A stretch of 6,209 nucleotides of DNA from Candidatus Pacearchaeota archaeon (lineage in GTDB: Archaea > Nanobdellota > Nanobdellia > Pacearchaeales > GW2011-AR1): assembly GCA_002689985.1 (NCBI GenBank), contig NZDC01000025.1, positions 1-6,209 on the forward strand. The letters are read 5' to 3'. Below are positions 1 through 5,389 of this stretch, one piece after another; the first letter of the stretch is position 1, and each line of letters opens with the position of its first letter. Both the position numbers and the translations under genes were made by a program. Under the pieces are notes generated by a model, which saw only the letters and a list, made by a program, of their open reading frames with translations, was not told the DNA's origin and made no database searches.

Positions 1-105
1 CCAGTTCATAAAGAAAAGCCAGTAATAAAATATCAAATTATTGATGAGAAGAATAAGCCTATAATTATCAAAAGACCTTTTTGGAAAAGAATTCTTGGGC
101 TATAG
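1..105 (+). CDS. C-terminal end of a gene cut by the window edge, unknown function
   Basis: Frame 1 is open from the first base to a TAG at 103-105 and gives 34 residues. The tail is basic and ends in KRPFWKRILGL, a short amphipathic stretch. No domain can be recognised from so little sequence. The composition resembles the neighbouring plus-strand genes, and a TATA-like promoter for the next ORF follows within 15 bp, so this is probably a real gene end and not random open frame. The start and the product lie outside the window. Confidence 0.5.
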   Translation, partial: PVHKEKPVIKYQIIDEKNKPIIIKRPFWKRILGL

Positions 106-116
106 TAATAGAAAAA

Positions 117-125
117 TTTAAATAG
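117..125 (+). promoter_or_regulatory. TATA box of the 90-aa ORF
   Basis: TTTAAATAG, preceded by a run of A that could act as the purine-rich BRE. Its centre lies about 24 bp before the ATG at 145. In archaea transcription starts about 25 bp downstream of the TATA box, so the message would be leaderless or nearly so. Confidence 0.55.
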
Positions 126-144
126 GATTATTATAACCTTTTTT

Positions 145-417
145 ATGGGAGTAATGAGACAAACTACTGTGTCTGGATTAATAGGAGAAGTTATGATTTC
201 TACAATTAGTAAAGGGAAGAACGTATTTGAAACAATGGCCTTTCCAATAAAAGAAGATGGAAAAATAGACTTTAATACTGAATTAGCTGTTAAAGAAAGT
301 TATAAAAGAAATGATGCAAAAAGAACTCATAGAACAATTTGCCAAGAACTTGATAATAAAGGAAGAAAATATATGTTTAGTAATCGTTTAATGAACTACA
401 TTCCTTGTTTAGTTTAA
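145..417 (+). CDS. Small hypothetical protein with a 'FETM' motif
   Basis: A 90-residue ORF of unknown function. Residues 18-33 contain STISKGKNVFETMAFP, and about 20 residues later comes a basic segment with KRTHRTICQEL. From memory, this layout (an S-T start, then FETMxF, a D-rich turn, and an alanine or charged helix containing one histidine) resembles small proteins common in phages and in some bacterial and archaeal genomes. Their function is not known, and I could not run a comparison. There is no signal peptide or membrane segment. The ATG at 145 fits a leaderless start from the TATA box at 117-125. An alternative start at 154 (residue 4) has GGGAG just upstream, though too close to be a good ribosome binding site. 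The gene stands alone and has its own promoter. Confidence 0.6.
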   Translation: MGVMRQTTVSGLIGEVMISTISKGKNVFETMAFPIKEDGKIDFNTELAVKESYKRNDAKRTHRTICQELDNKGRKYMFSNRLMNYIPCLV

Positions 418-454
418 TTTATACTTTTTAGTATTTAAATTGTTAATAGTAACC

Positions 455-463
455 TTTTTATAG
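455..463 (+). promoter_or_regulatory. TATA box of the homing endonuclease ORF
   Basis: TTTTTATAG, centred about 25 bp before the ATG at 484. The predicted transcription start falls on or next to the start codon, and no Shine-Dalgarno sequence is present, so a leaderless mRNA is likely. Confidence 0.55.
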
Positions 464-483
464 TTTGTCGACGATAAAAACAT

Positions 484-1050
484 ATGGATAAGAAAAAATT
501 AGCACTATTTTTAGGTATGTTATGTGGAGACGGATGTTTAACAATAAACACAAAAAGCAAAGGAGGGTATAAGACTTATGCTATTTGTTTTTCTAACTCT
601 AATAGGGATTTAATGATTAATTTTCAAGATTTGTTTTTGAAAGTTTTTGAAGTTAAAGGAAACCATTATACAGAATTTAGAGAAAGTAGAAAAGTTACAT
701 ATTCTTTTAGGAGTTATTCAAGAGAGGTTTTTGATAGGATAGTTTCTTTGGGTTTTCCAATTGGTTTAAAAAAATATAAATTAAGAATTCCTCAAATTAT
801 TTTGAATTTAAGTAGAGAAGAAAAGATTTTATTTCTAAAGGGCTTCATAATTACAGATGGATCAATAAGAGCACAGGGAAATGTTCTTTTTCATGTTGCA
901 ACCAAAAAATTCTTAGAGGATATCTCAAATTTAATTTACGAATTATTTAATTTAAGGAAACCAATCAAAAAGTATGTTCAAAAAGGAAAATATCTTTCCT
1001 ATCAATTACTTTTAAATAAGAAAGAGGCACAGGAAATTTTGAATTATTAG
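484..1050 (+). CDS. Free-standing LAGLIDADG homing endonuclease
   Basis: A 188-residue protein with the two motifs of monomeric LAGLIDADG endonucleases. Motif 1 is LFLGMLCGDG at residues 8-17 with acidic residue D16; motif 2 is FLKGFIITDG at 117-126 with D125. Both metal-binding aspartates are present, so the enzyme may be active. The spacing of about 109 residues between motifs and the total length fit a single-chain pseudo-symmetric enzyme. In this family each motif helix sits at the domain interface and its acid helps cleave a long, nearly unique DNA target. No splicing domain and no flanking host-gene fragments are visible, so it is neither an intein nor an obvious intron ORF. It ends 46 bp before an intron-containing tRNA gene. 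The target is unknown. A LAGLIDADG-type DNA-binding regulator or maturase is possible but less likely. Confidence 0.88.
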   Translation: MDKKKLALFLGMLCGDGCLTINTKSKGGYKTYAICFSNSNRDLMINFQDLFLKVFEVKGNHYTEFRESRKVTYSFRSYSREVFDRIVSLGFPIGLKKYKLRIPQIILNLSREEKILFLKGFIITDGSIRAQGNVLFHVATKKFLEDISNLIYELFNLRKPIKKYVQKGKYLSYQLLLNKKEAQEILNY

Positions 1051-1064
1051 TTACTTAATGTAAG

Positions 1065-1074
1065 TTTTTTAAAC
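1065..1074 (+). promoter_or_regulatory. Probable TATA box of tRNA-Ser, overlapping the endonuclease terminator
   Basis: TTTTTTAAAC is centred about 27 bp upstream of the first tRNA base, the expected distance for an archaeal promoter. The same T run lies 15 bp past the endonuclease stop and could serve as its U-tract terminator. Confidence 0.45.
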
Positions 1075-1096
1075 ATTAAAATCACATTATTTTTAT

Positions 1097-1218
1097 GCCT
1101 CCATCGCATAATGGTATTGCACCGGACTTGAGGGAGATTAATTCATAATAATAGGAGTTAAATTATCCATGAAATCCGGGCCCTTCGGGGCATCCCCGTT
1201 CGATTCGGGGTGGGGGCG
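1097..1218 (+). tRNA. tRNA-Ser(UGA), intron-containing, type II
   Basis: The full cloverleaf can be read. Acceptor: GCCTCCA (1097-1103) pairs with TGGGGGC (1211-1217) with one T-G wobble, and the discriminator is G1218, as in serine tRNAs. The D arm has a 3-bp stem GCA/TGC (1106-1108/1118-1120) and GG in the loop at 1113-1114. The anticodon stem CCGGA/TCCGG (1122-1126/1175-1179) is perfect. Anticodon TGA is at 1129-1131 after U33. The long variable arm GCCC-TTCG-GGGC (1180-1191) marks a type II tRNA. The T arm is CCCCG-TTCGATT-CGGGG (1194-1210). Anticodon, long variable arm and G73 all agree on serine, reading UCA and related UCN codons. The 3' CCA is not encoded. A 41-nt intron interrupts the anticodon loop after position 37. 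The mature tRNA would carry G37 and A38. Confidence 0.93.
1133..1173 (+). other. Archaeal bulge-helix-bulge intron in tRNA-Ser
   Basis: A 41-nt intron at the canonical 37/38 site. The anticodon stem is followed by a central helix of CTTG (1127-1130) against CATG (1168-1171), with one T-T mismatch. The 3-nt bulges are AGG (1131-1133, cut after 1132) and AAA (1172-1174, cut after 1173). The intron forms its own stem: GA (1134-1135) with TC (1166-1167), then TTAATTC (1138-1144) with GAGTTAA (1155-1161). This is the substrate form of the archaeal tRNA splicing endonuclease. A cut at 1131-1171 or 1132-1172 would give an A37 loop instead, but fits the bulge geometry less well. Confidence 0.82.
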
Positions 1219-1260
1219 TAAAACTTTTAGTAATTTGAAAGTGATGAACTTGTAGAAAAG

Positions 1261-1270
1261 TTTATAAATA
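1261..1270 (+). promoter_or_regulatory. TATA box of the 1291 ORF
   Basis: TTTATAAATA is a near-consensus archaeal TATA box centred about 26 bp before the ATG at 1291. Transcription would begin at or next to the A of the start codon, giving a leaderless message. Confidence 0.65.
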
Positions 1271-1290
1271 ATATTTTTTCTAGAGAAGTT

Positions 1291-1482
1291 ATGGCTGAAA
1301 TTGATTTAAGGCATGTAAAACATGTATATGCATTATTTGATAAGGCATTAGAGAAACTAAATAAGAAAGGATATAGATTAATCACCCTAGAAGAAAATGC
1401 TAAACTAAGAATGCTAAAAGGAAAAGATTCATATGTTTCTAAAAATGGCAACTTTGTACAAGAGGGAACTATCTATATCTAA
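1291..1482 (+). CDS. Short hypothetical ORF, likely the N-terminal part of a TAA-split gene
   Basis: 63 residues with no recognised domain. The first 30 residues are predicted helical and basic (VKHVYALFDKALEKLNKKGY), followed by LITLEENAKLRML and a strand-rich segment SYVSKNGNFVQEGTIYI. The start is well supported by the TATA box at 1261-1270. The ORF ends in TAA at 1480-1482, but the same frame continues without another stop through 1483-1548 (starting NKGRFIVKNSLLL) into the ORF at 1549-2025. The text GTIYI-stop-NKGRFIV reads like one continuous beta strand. I infer an original single gene spanning 1291-2025, broken by a nonsense codon, or else two separately translated halves. A product this short ending mid-strand is unlikely to be a complete protein. 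Confidence 0.6.
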   Translation: MAEIDLRHVKHVYALFDKALEKLNKKGYRLITLEENAKLRMLKGKDSYVSKNGNFVQEGTIYI

Positions 1483-1548
1483 AATAAAGGGAGATTTATA
1501 GTTAAAAATTCCTTATTATTAAATGATTTAGAAAGAATAAAAGAACGT

Positions 1549-2025
1549 ATGGAAGAGGAAAAGTATCTTGTATTTTTAGATGGTTCAGTATTTAATAAAG
1601 TTGATAGTAGATTTTATATTAATAATGAAGAGGAAGTAGAGAAATCCTTAGAAAACTCGATTAATGTTCCTTATGATCAAGAGTCAATTCCAACTAATAG
1701 GTTTGGAGAAGAAGAAATAACAAATTTTTGCTTTGGTAAAAGTGCGAAAGATTATGGATTATTTTTGAAAGATGCTGGAATAAATGAAATGGCTCTCAAT
1801 TATTTGAATGATAGGGAAGATGTTGATTGTGGAAAAGGTTCTTTTATAAACCAATTGCATTTTAGTGATGTTTCTTATTGGAAGTCTGCCTTAAAAAACT
1901 GGACACTCCTTGGTAGCACTCTGGGTGTTTATAATGACTTTTTAGGAGTGTTGAAAAATGAAAGAAAAACATTGTGGCACAAAATATCTGATTCTTTTTC
2001 TACACCAATATCTGCTTCTAATTGA
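1549..2025 (+). CDS. Hypothetical protein, likely the C-terminal part of a TAA-split gene
   Basis: 158 residues from the first ATG, soluble and acidic, of unknown function. Notable stretches are YLVFLDGSVF near the start, NRFGEEEITNFCFG around 50-63, and AKDYGLFLKDAGINEMALNYL around 66-86. No catalytic motif is recognised. The frame is open back to 1483 with protein-like sequence, including a charged helix NDLERIKERMEEEKY across the annotated start. There is no ATG, GTG or TTG between 1483 and 1548, and no good Shine-Dalgarno sequence before 1549. A weak TATA-like element, TTTATAG at 1495-1501, could give a separate transcript starting near 1522. The 3' end overlaps the convergent helicase gene by 8 bp. 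If the gene is really split, this half may be untranslated remnant; internal initiation is the alternative. Confidence 0.55.
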   Translation: MEEEKYLVFLDGSVFNKVDSRFYINNEEEVEKSLENSINVPYDQESIPTNRFGEEEITNFCFGKSAKDYGLFLKDAGINEMALNYLNDREDVDCGKGSFINQLHFSDVSYWKSALKNWTLLGSTLGVYNDFLGVLKNERKTLWHKISDSFSTPISASN

Positions 2026-3946
2026 TAATTTTTTCACATGCTTCAAGAACTCTAATATCTGGGCTTAATAGATAAACATAATCTTCTTTAAATCTTAATC
2101 CTCTATAAATTTTTTGTAATAATTCACGTTTTGCTTTATCCTTATAAAAATCCCAGTAATGTTCTGGTTTTGTTTTTTTTAGTATTTGCCAAAAGGCATC
2201 TTGTACATTAGGATTTGGATATTTTGTAAAAATAATGCTATTGCATTCTTCTCCAGGAAAATCAATACCTCTTGCACATCTTGTTGAAAAAAGTACACTC
2301 ATTTGTCCTTTTTTAAATTTTTCAATTAATTCTCCTGTTTTATCATTTTCTTGAAGTTCAATTATTTTTTCTTTACTAATTAAGTTATCAATATCAAATT
2401 CTTTAAGTTCTTCATAAGTTGGTAAATCCTTAAAACTATTTATATGAACAAGAGTTGGTTTTTTTGCAATTTCAATACATTTACTCAAAGCAAGAAGATA
2501 ATTTTTTCGAGTGACTTTTCCATTAGAGATATTTCCATACTTACAATCCATCTCCATTCCTGTTTTTTTAATTTTAATTTCTCCTTGTTGTTCTGTTTCT
2601 GCATTAATTACTTTAAAGTCTTCTAATCCAAAGATATTTTTTAAGACAGTTGAAGAATGAAGAGTTCCAGACATTAAAACAATTATTTTATTTTTATCAA
2701 TCATCTCTTTAAACTTTTTTGCAAGATTTGTTGTAACAAGATTAACTATAATTTGTGAATCTCTTTTGTTAAAAGTTAAATAAGTGTCATCTAAAAAATC
2801 TTTAAACATTTTTATACTTTCTTCAATTTCATATAAATAACTCTCTTCATCTATTTCTTTAAAAAATTCTGGTGATTCTAAAAATATTTTTATTAAATCA
2901 TAAACTTTTGTTTCTTTTAGAGGAATTATTTTATTAGAGTAGATTGCTTCCTGAATTTCTTTGTCCTTTTTTATCTCTTTAATAATTTCATGCAATTTAT
3001 TAGTTACTTTTTCATTTAATCCAACTAATTGAATTAAGGAATTTTGAAGTCTATCAATATTTATATTTTTTTGATTAGAAAAACTATCTAAGAATTCATC
3101 ACATTCATCTATTATTTCTACTTCTGTTAAAGGTTTTCTGTTTATTGCCGACTCTAATTTATATTTTAAAGCGTTAAATACTATTACATCTGAATTAATA
3201 AATGAATTAAATTGTTCATAAAATTTACATCCAAATTTTCTTTGATAGAAAATAAATTTGGTATTATTTAGCCCAGTATATTTTCTTTTCCTTGAATCTT
3301 CAAAACTTTTTATCTCATATTCTTCAGGAATAACAGGACACCAATAAGGACATACTGGTGCAATAGACATTCTTTTAACATCATTTATTGCACTAAAATT
3401 ATCTATCTTAATATTTTTATTTTGTCTTATATACTCTTTAATTTTTCTTATATTTTTCTCTTTTATCTCTATTTTACATGGAATATTGCAATTATCTGCA
3501 GATAAATCTTCTCCAATTGTTCTTTTAATTTCCTCTCTTTTTCCTTCAAAAATATCACTTAATTTTGAGTTTACTTCTTTTTTTACTTTTGGAATTGCAT
3601 TTTTATTTTCCTCTAGAAATTTACATAAGTGATTATTTCGTCCTGTAATAACACTTATTTTCAGTTTTTCTTTATTATCTTTTAATAGATATTTATTTTC
3701 TTCATAATCTTTCTTATATTGGGATTGAAGATTTTTCCCAGGTACAATGATTGATGCTTTTCCTAATTTTCTTGCTATATTTAATGCAATTGTTGATTTT
3801 CCAGTTCCACATACACCATGAATAAAAATAACTTTATTTCCTTCTTTTATGGATTCTATTACTTCTTTTACAACATCTTCTTGAGTTTTTCCATTAGAAA
3901 AAGTTAAAGGTTCTAGAAATTTATTATTTTGATATAAGCTCCACAT
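2018..3946 (-). CDS. Rad3/XPD/DinG-like superfamily 2 helicase with a possible Fe-S domain
   Basis: A 642-residue ATP-dependent helicase, most likely a 5'-3' DNA helicase of the XPD/DinG group acting in repair or in removing replication obstacles. Motifs in order: Walker A GVCGTGKST (44-52); VPGKNLQSQY, motif Ia-like (68-77); GRNNHLC (102-108), resembling the first Fe-S cysteine block of XPD-type helicases; DVIVFNAL (253-260); a DEAH-like box DECD (280-283); SGTL (426-429); STRCARGIDFPGE, motif V (554-566); and QKIYRGLR, motif VI (611-618), which keeps both arginines but has Y in place of the usual G. Six cysteines (108, 153, 157, 199, 203, 240) lie between Walker A and DECD, where the 4Fe-4S domain sits in this family, so ligand assignment is uncertain. 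The length is normal for the family. The gene has its own TATA box, no Shine-Dalgarno sequence, and lies 92 bp downstream of aL12. Confidence 0.88.
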   Translation of the reverse strand: MWSLYQNNKFLEPLTFSNGKTQEDVVKEVIESIKEGNKVIFIHGVCGTGKSTIALNIARKLGKASIIVPGKNLQSQYKKDYEENKYLLKDNKEKLKISVITGRNNHLCKFLEENKNAIPKVKKEVNSKLSDIFEGKREEIKRTIGEDLSADNCNIPCKIEIKEKNIRKIKEYIRQNKNIKIDNFSAINDVKRMSIAPVCPYWCPVIPEEYEIKSFEDSRKRKYTGLNNTKFIFYQRKFGCKFYEQFNSFINSDVIVFNALKYKLESAINRKPLTEVEIIDECDEFLDSFSNQKNINIDRLQNSLIQLVGLNEKVTNKLHEIIKEIKKDKEIQEAIYSNKIIPLKETKVYDLIKIFLESPEFFKEIDEESYLYEIEESIKMFKDFLDDTYLTFNKRDSQIIVNLVTTNLAKKFKEMIDKNKIIVLMSGTLHSSTVLKNIFGLEDFKVINAETEQQGEIKIKKTGMEMDCKYGNISNGKVTRKNYLLALSKCIEIAKKPTLVHINSFKDLPTYEELKEFDIDNLISKEKIIELQENDKTGELIEKFKKGQMSVLFSTRCARGIDFPGEECNSIIFTKYPNPNVQDAFWQILKKTKPEHYWDFYKDKAKRELLQKIYRGLRFKEDYVYLLSPDIRVLEACEKIIN

Positions 3947-3975
3947 CTTTTGTTAAGTTTGAAGAAATAAAGAGG

Positions 3976-3985
3976 TTATAAAATT
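3976..3985 (-). promoter_or_regulatory. TATA box of the helicase gene
   Basis: On the minus strand this reads AATTTTATAA, centred about 34 bp upstream of the helicase ATG. This predicts a leader of roughly 8 nt without a Shine-Dalgarno sequence, so the helicase is probably transcribed apart from the ribosomal operon. Confidence 0.55.
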
Positions 3986-4003
3986 ATCTAAAGCTCCATC
4001 TAG

Positions 4004-4035
4004 AAAAAGTTTAGGACTAGCACGCTTTACAAAAA
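4004..4035 (-). terminator. Probable U-tract terminator after aL12
   Basis: On the minus strand, T5 runs occur at 4035-4031 (4 nt past the aL12 stop) and at 4008-4004. Archaeal intrinsic termination relies on U tracts without needing a strong hairpin. These tracts lie just upstream of the helicase TATA box, consistent with the end of the stalk operon transcript. Confidence 0.4.
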
Positions 4036-4038
4036 TAA

Positions 4039-4335
4039 TTATCCAAAAAGCGCACTAAGTCCTTCTGCTGCAGCTTCTTTTTTCTCTTCTTTAGGTTTTT
4101 CTTCTTTCTTTTCTGGAGCTTTTGAAGATTCACTCCCACCTGCAGGCGCAGCAGCAACTAAACTAGCACTTTCTAGTTCTTTTGCTATATCAACACCTTT
4201 TAAACTGGTAACAAGAGATTTGATTTTTGATTCATCAGTTTCTCCACCAGCAGCTGCAACAACACTCTTTACATTGTCTTCATTAACTTCTTTTCCAAGT
4301 TTATGCAACAAAAGTGCTGCGTATGTGTATTCCAT
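4039..4335 (-). CDS. rpl12: Large subunit ribosomal stalk protein aL12 (P1)
   Basis: A 98-residue archaeal P1/L12 protein, which dimerises and binds the uL10 spine so that its mobile tail recruits and stimulates translation GTPases on the ribosome. The N-terminal helical dimerisation and uL10-binding domain spans about 1-56 (MEYTYAALLLHKLGKEV, AAAGGETDESKIKSLV). An Ala/Gly/Pro hinge follows (61-68), then a Lys/Glu-rich linker (74-87) and the conserved GTPase-binding tail AAAEGLSALFG (88-98). The length is typical of archaeal members. The ATG follows directly on the stop of the 54-aa ORF (TAAATG), with GGGAGAGG in that ORF's last codons as ribosome binding site. It is the last gene of the stalk operon. 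The ala- and gly-rich part is noticeably more GC-rich than its surroundings, as expected from composition constraints. Confidence 0.97.
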   Translation of the reverse strand: MEYTYAALLLHKLGKEVNEDNVKSVVAAAGGETDESKIKSLVTSLKGVDIAKELESASLVAAAPAGGSESSKAPEKKEEKPKEEKKEAAAEGLSALFG

Positions 4336-4500
4336 TTATTTTTCCTCTCCCAATTTATTTATTGGAATATAATCTTTCGAATCTTTTTCATTAATTGGAA
4401 CTATAATTGTATTGAATATCTTTTCTACTTCTCTAGAAGGGATTTTTGAAAAACCTTCCCCATACATTTCATATCTTGTTTCTTTAGAGCTATTATCCAT
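4336..4500 (-). CDS. Unknown 54-aa protein encoded between uL10 and aL12
   Basis: A short ORF of 54 codons plus TAA, starting ATG at 4500-4498. It begins 1 nt after the uL10 stop, and its own stop directly abuts the aL12 ATG, so it fills the gap exactly. That packing strongly suggests it is translated, probably by coupling; GAGG lies in the last uL10 codons about 12 nt before the ATG. The protein starts MDNSSKETRYEMYGEGF, continues with a short helix PSREVEKIF, a hydrophobic strand NTIIVPIN and a second segment DYIPINKLGEEK. It is soluble, with no cysteines, signal or membrane segment. I do not recognise the family. Position suggests a ribosome- or translation-linked role, but that is inference. 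Untranslated spacer is the alternative; random open frame of this fit is less likely. Confidence 0.72.
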   Translation of the reverse strand: MDNSSKETRYEMYGEGFSKIPSREVEKIFNTIIVPINEKDSKDYIPINKLGEEK

Positions 4501-4501
4501 T

Positions 4502-5389
4502 TTATTTATTATCCTCAGATTTATTTTCTTGAGTATTTTCTTCTGATTTTACTTCTTCTTTCTCTTCAGTTTTTTCTTTAATTTCATCTTTTTTTACTTC
4601 TTCAACTTTTTCTTTATCTAACATCTTTTCTAAGACTTTTTCATATATTCCTGCTTTTCCAATTAATAATTTAATAGTATCTTCACAAATATATCCAATT
4701 TCAACTGCAAAAGGTAAAGCTTTTCCATAAGCAGATTTTAATTCTTCTAGTGTTCCTTCTCTATCTATTTGAATATTTAAGTATAATTTTTTTTCTTTAG
4801 TATCAAATGCAGATAAAGGAATAAATCCTATTGAAAATGGTTTAATATCTAATTTAGCCATAACATCTGCAACATTTTGTGATATCTTTTCTCCTTCTTT
4901 TACAATTACTTTATTAGCAATAATTTCTAACTTACCATTTGTTACTTTTGTTTTAAGTCCAACTGATCCTAACTCACTTATTGCTGGTCCAGGAATTAAA
5001 TCAGTCATTCCTGCTTCTACTTCAATATCAAGTGGCGCAACTTGTCCGGGTTTTGCTTTTGCAGGATTTTTGTTTTTTATTAATTCTAAAGCTAAATCAA
5101 AACTATCTAAGTCTGAAAATAAAATTGCCATACTATCTTTAATTTGTTCTTTAAGTTTTTTTACTTCATCACTTCCAGAATTATCAATTGATCTAAATAT
5201 TAAGTTTTTCTTAGGCACCTTAATTATTGCTTTATCTCTTAATTTTTTCCCAATTTCTTGAAATTGAGATGCAGGAAGATTTTTAATAGACGCAATTAAT
5301 ATTGTTTTTTTATTCTTAATTAAATCAATTAATTCTTTAACTGATTTTGTTTTTCTTTCTGGAATATGTTCTACTACTTTAGATTTCAT
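4502..5389 (-). CDS. rpl10: Large subunit ribosomal stalk base protein uL10 (P0)
   Basis: A 295-residue archaeal P0-type uL10, which binds 23S rRNA with uL11 and anchors aL12 dimers. The N-terminal rRNA-binding domain occupies about 1-107, with LIASIKNLPASQFQEIGKKL and KVPKKNLIFRSID. The archaeal/eukaryotic insertion domain follows at about 108-205, including NPAKAKPGQVAPLDI, LIPGPAISELGSVGLKTKV and IKPFSIGF. A helical aL12-binding spine covers about 213-257 (LEELKSAYGKALPFAVEIGY, IKLLIGKAGIYEKVLEKML). The rest (258-295) is a Lys/Glu-rich tail ending ENKSEDNK. Archaeal P0 is usually around 330-345 residues and ends in the same GLxxLF tail as aL12; here the spine looks short and that tail is missing. 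The ATG overlaps the uL1 stop (ATGA), so translation is probably coupled to uL1. No separate Shine-Dalgarno sequence is seen. Confidence 0.96.
   Translation of the reverse strand: MKSKVVEHIPERKTKSVKELIDLIKNKKTILIASIKNLPASQFQEIGKKLRDKAIIKVPKKNLIFRSIDNSGSDEVKKLKEQIKDSMAILFSDLDSFDLALELIKNKNPAKAKPGQVAPLDIEVEAGMTDLIPGPAISELGSVGLKTKVTNGKLEIIANKVIVKEGEKISQNVADVMAKLDIKPFSIGFIPLSAFDTKEKKLYLNIQIDREGTLEELKSAYGKALPFAVEIGYICEDTIKLLIGKAGIYEKVLEKMLDKEKVEEVKKDEIKEKTEEKEEVKSEENTQENKSEDNK

Noticed and set aside
1097..1218. Reading the tRNA as tRNA-Gln (TTG anticodon) or tRNA-Leu
   Set aside because: TTG would require breaking the perfect CCGGA/TCCGG stem and losing U33. The long variable arm excludes Gln, and G73 with anticodon TGA fits Ser, not Leu.
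1227..1451. Minus-strand ORF of 74 codons
   Set aside because: It lies antisense to the 1291 ORF, which has a near-consensus TATA box at the right distance. The translation is Ser/Phe/Leu-rich, typical of the reverse of lysine-rich AT-rich coding sequence.
2444..2626. Plus-strand ORF of 60 codons inside the helicase gene
   Set aside because: It is a shadow of the helicase frame, rich in Phe, Cys and Ser, and has no promoter or ribosome binding site.
3947..4038. A small structured RNA between aL12 and the helicase
   Set aside because: Only a 5-bp AAAGC/GCTTT stem with a loop of about 29 nt could be drawn, and no C/D or H/ACA box pattern was found. A terminator followed by a promoter explains the gap.
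5070..5261. Plus-strand ORF of 63 codons inside uL10
   Set aside because: It is antisense to a well-recognised ribosomal protein. Its hydrophobic look comes from reversed Lys/Glu codons.
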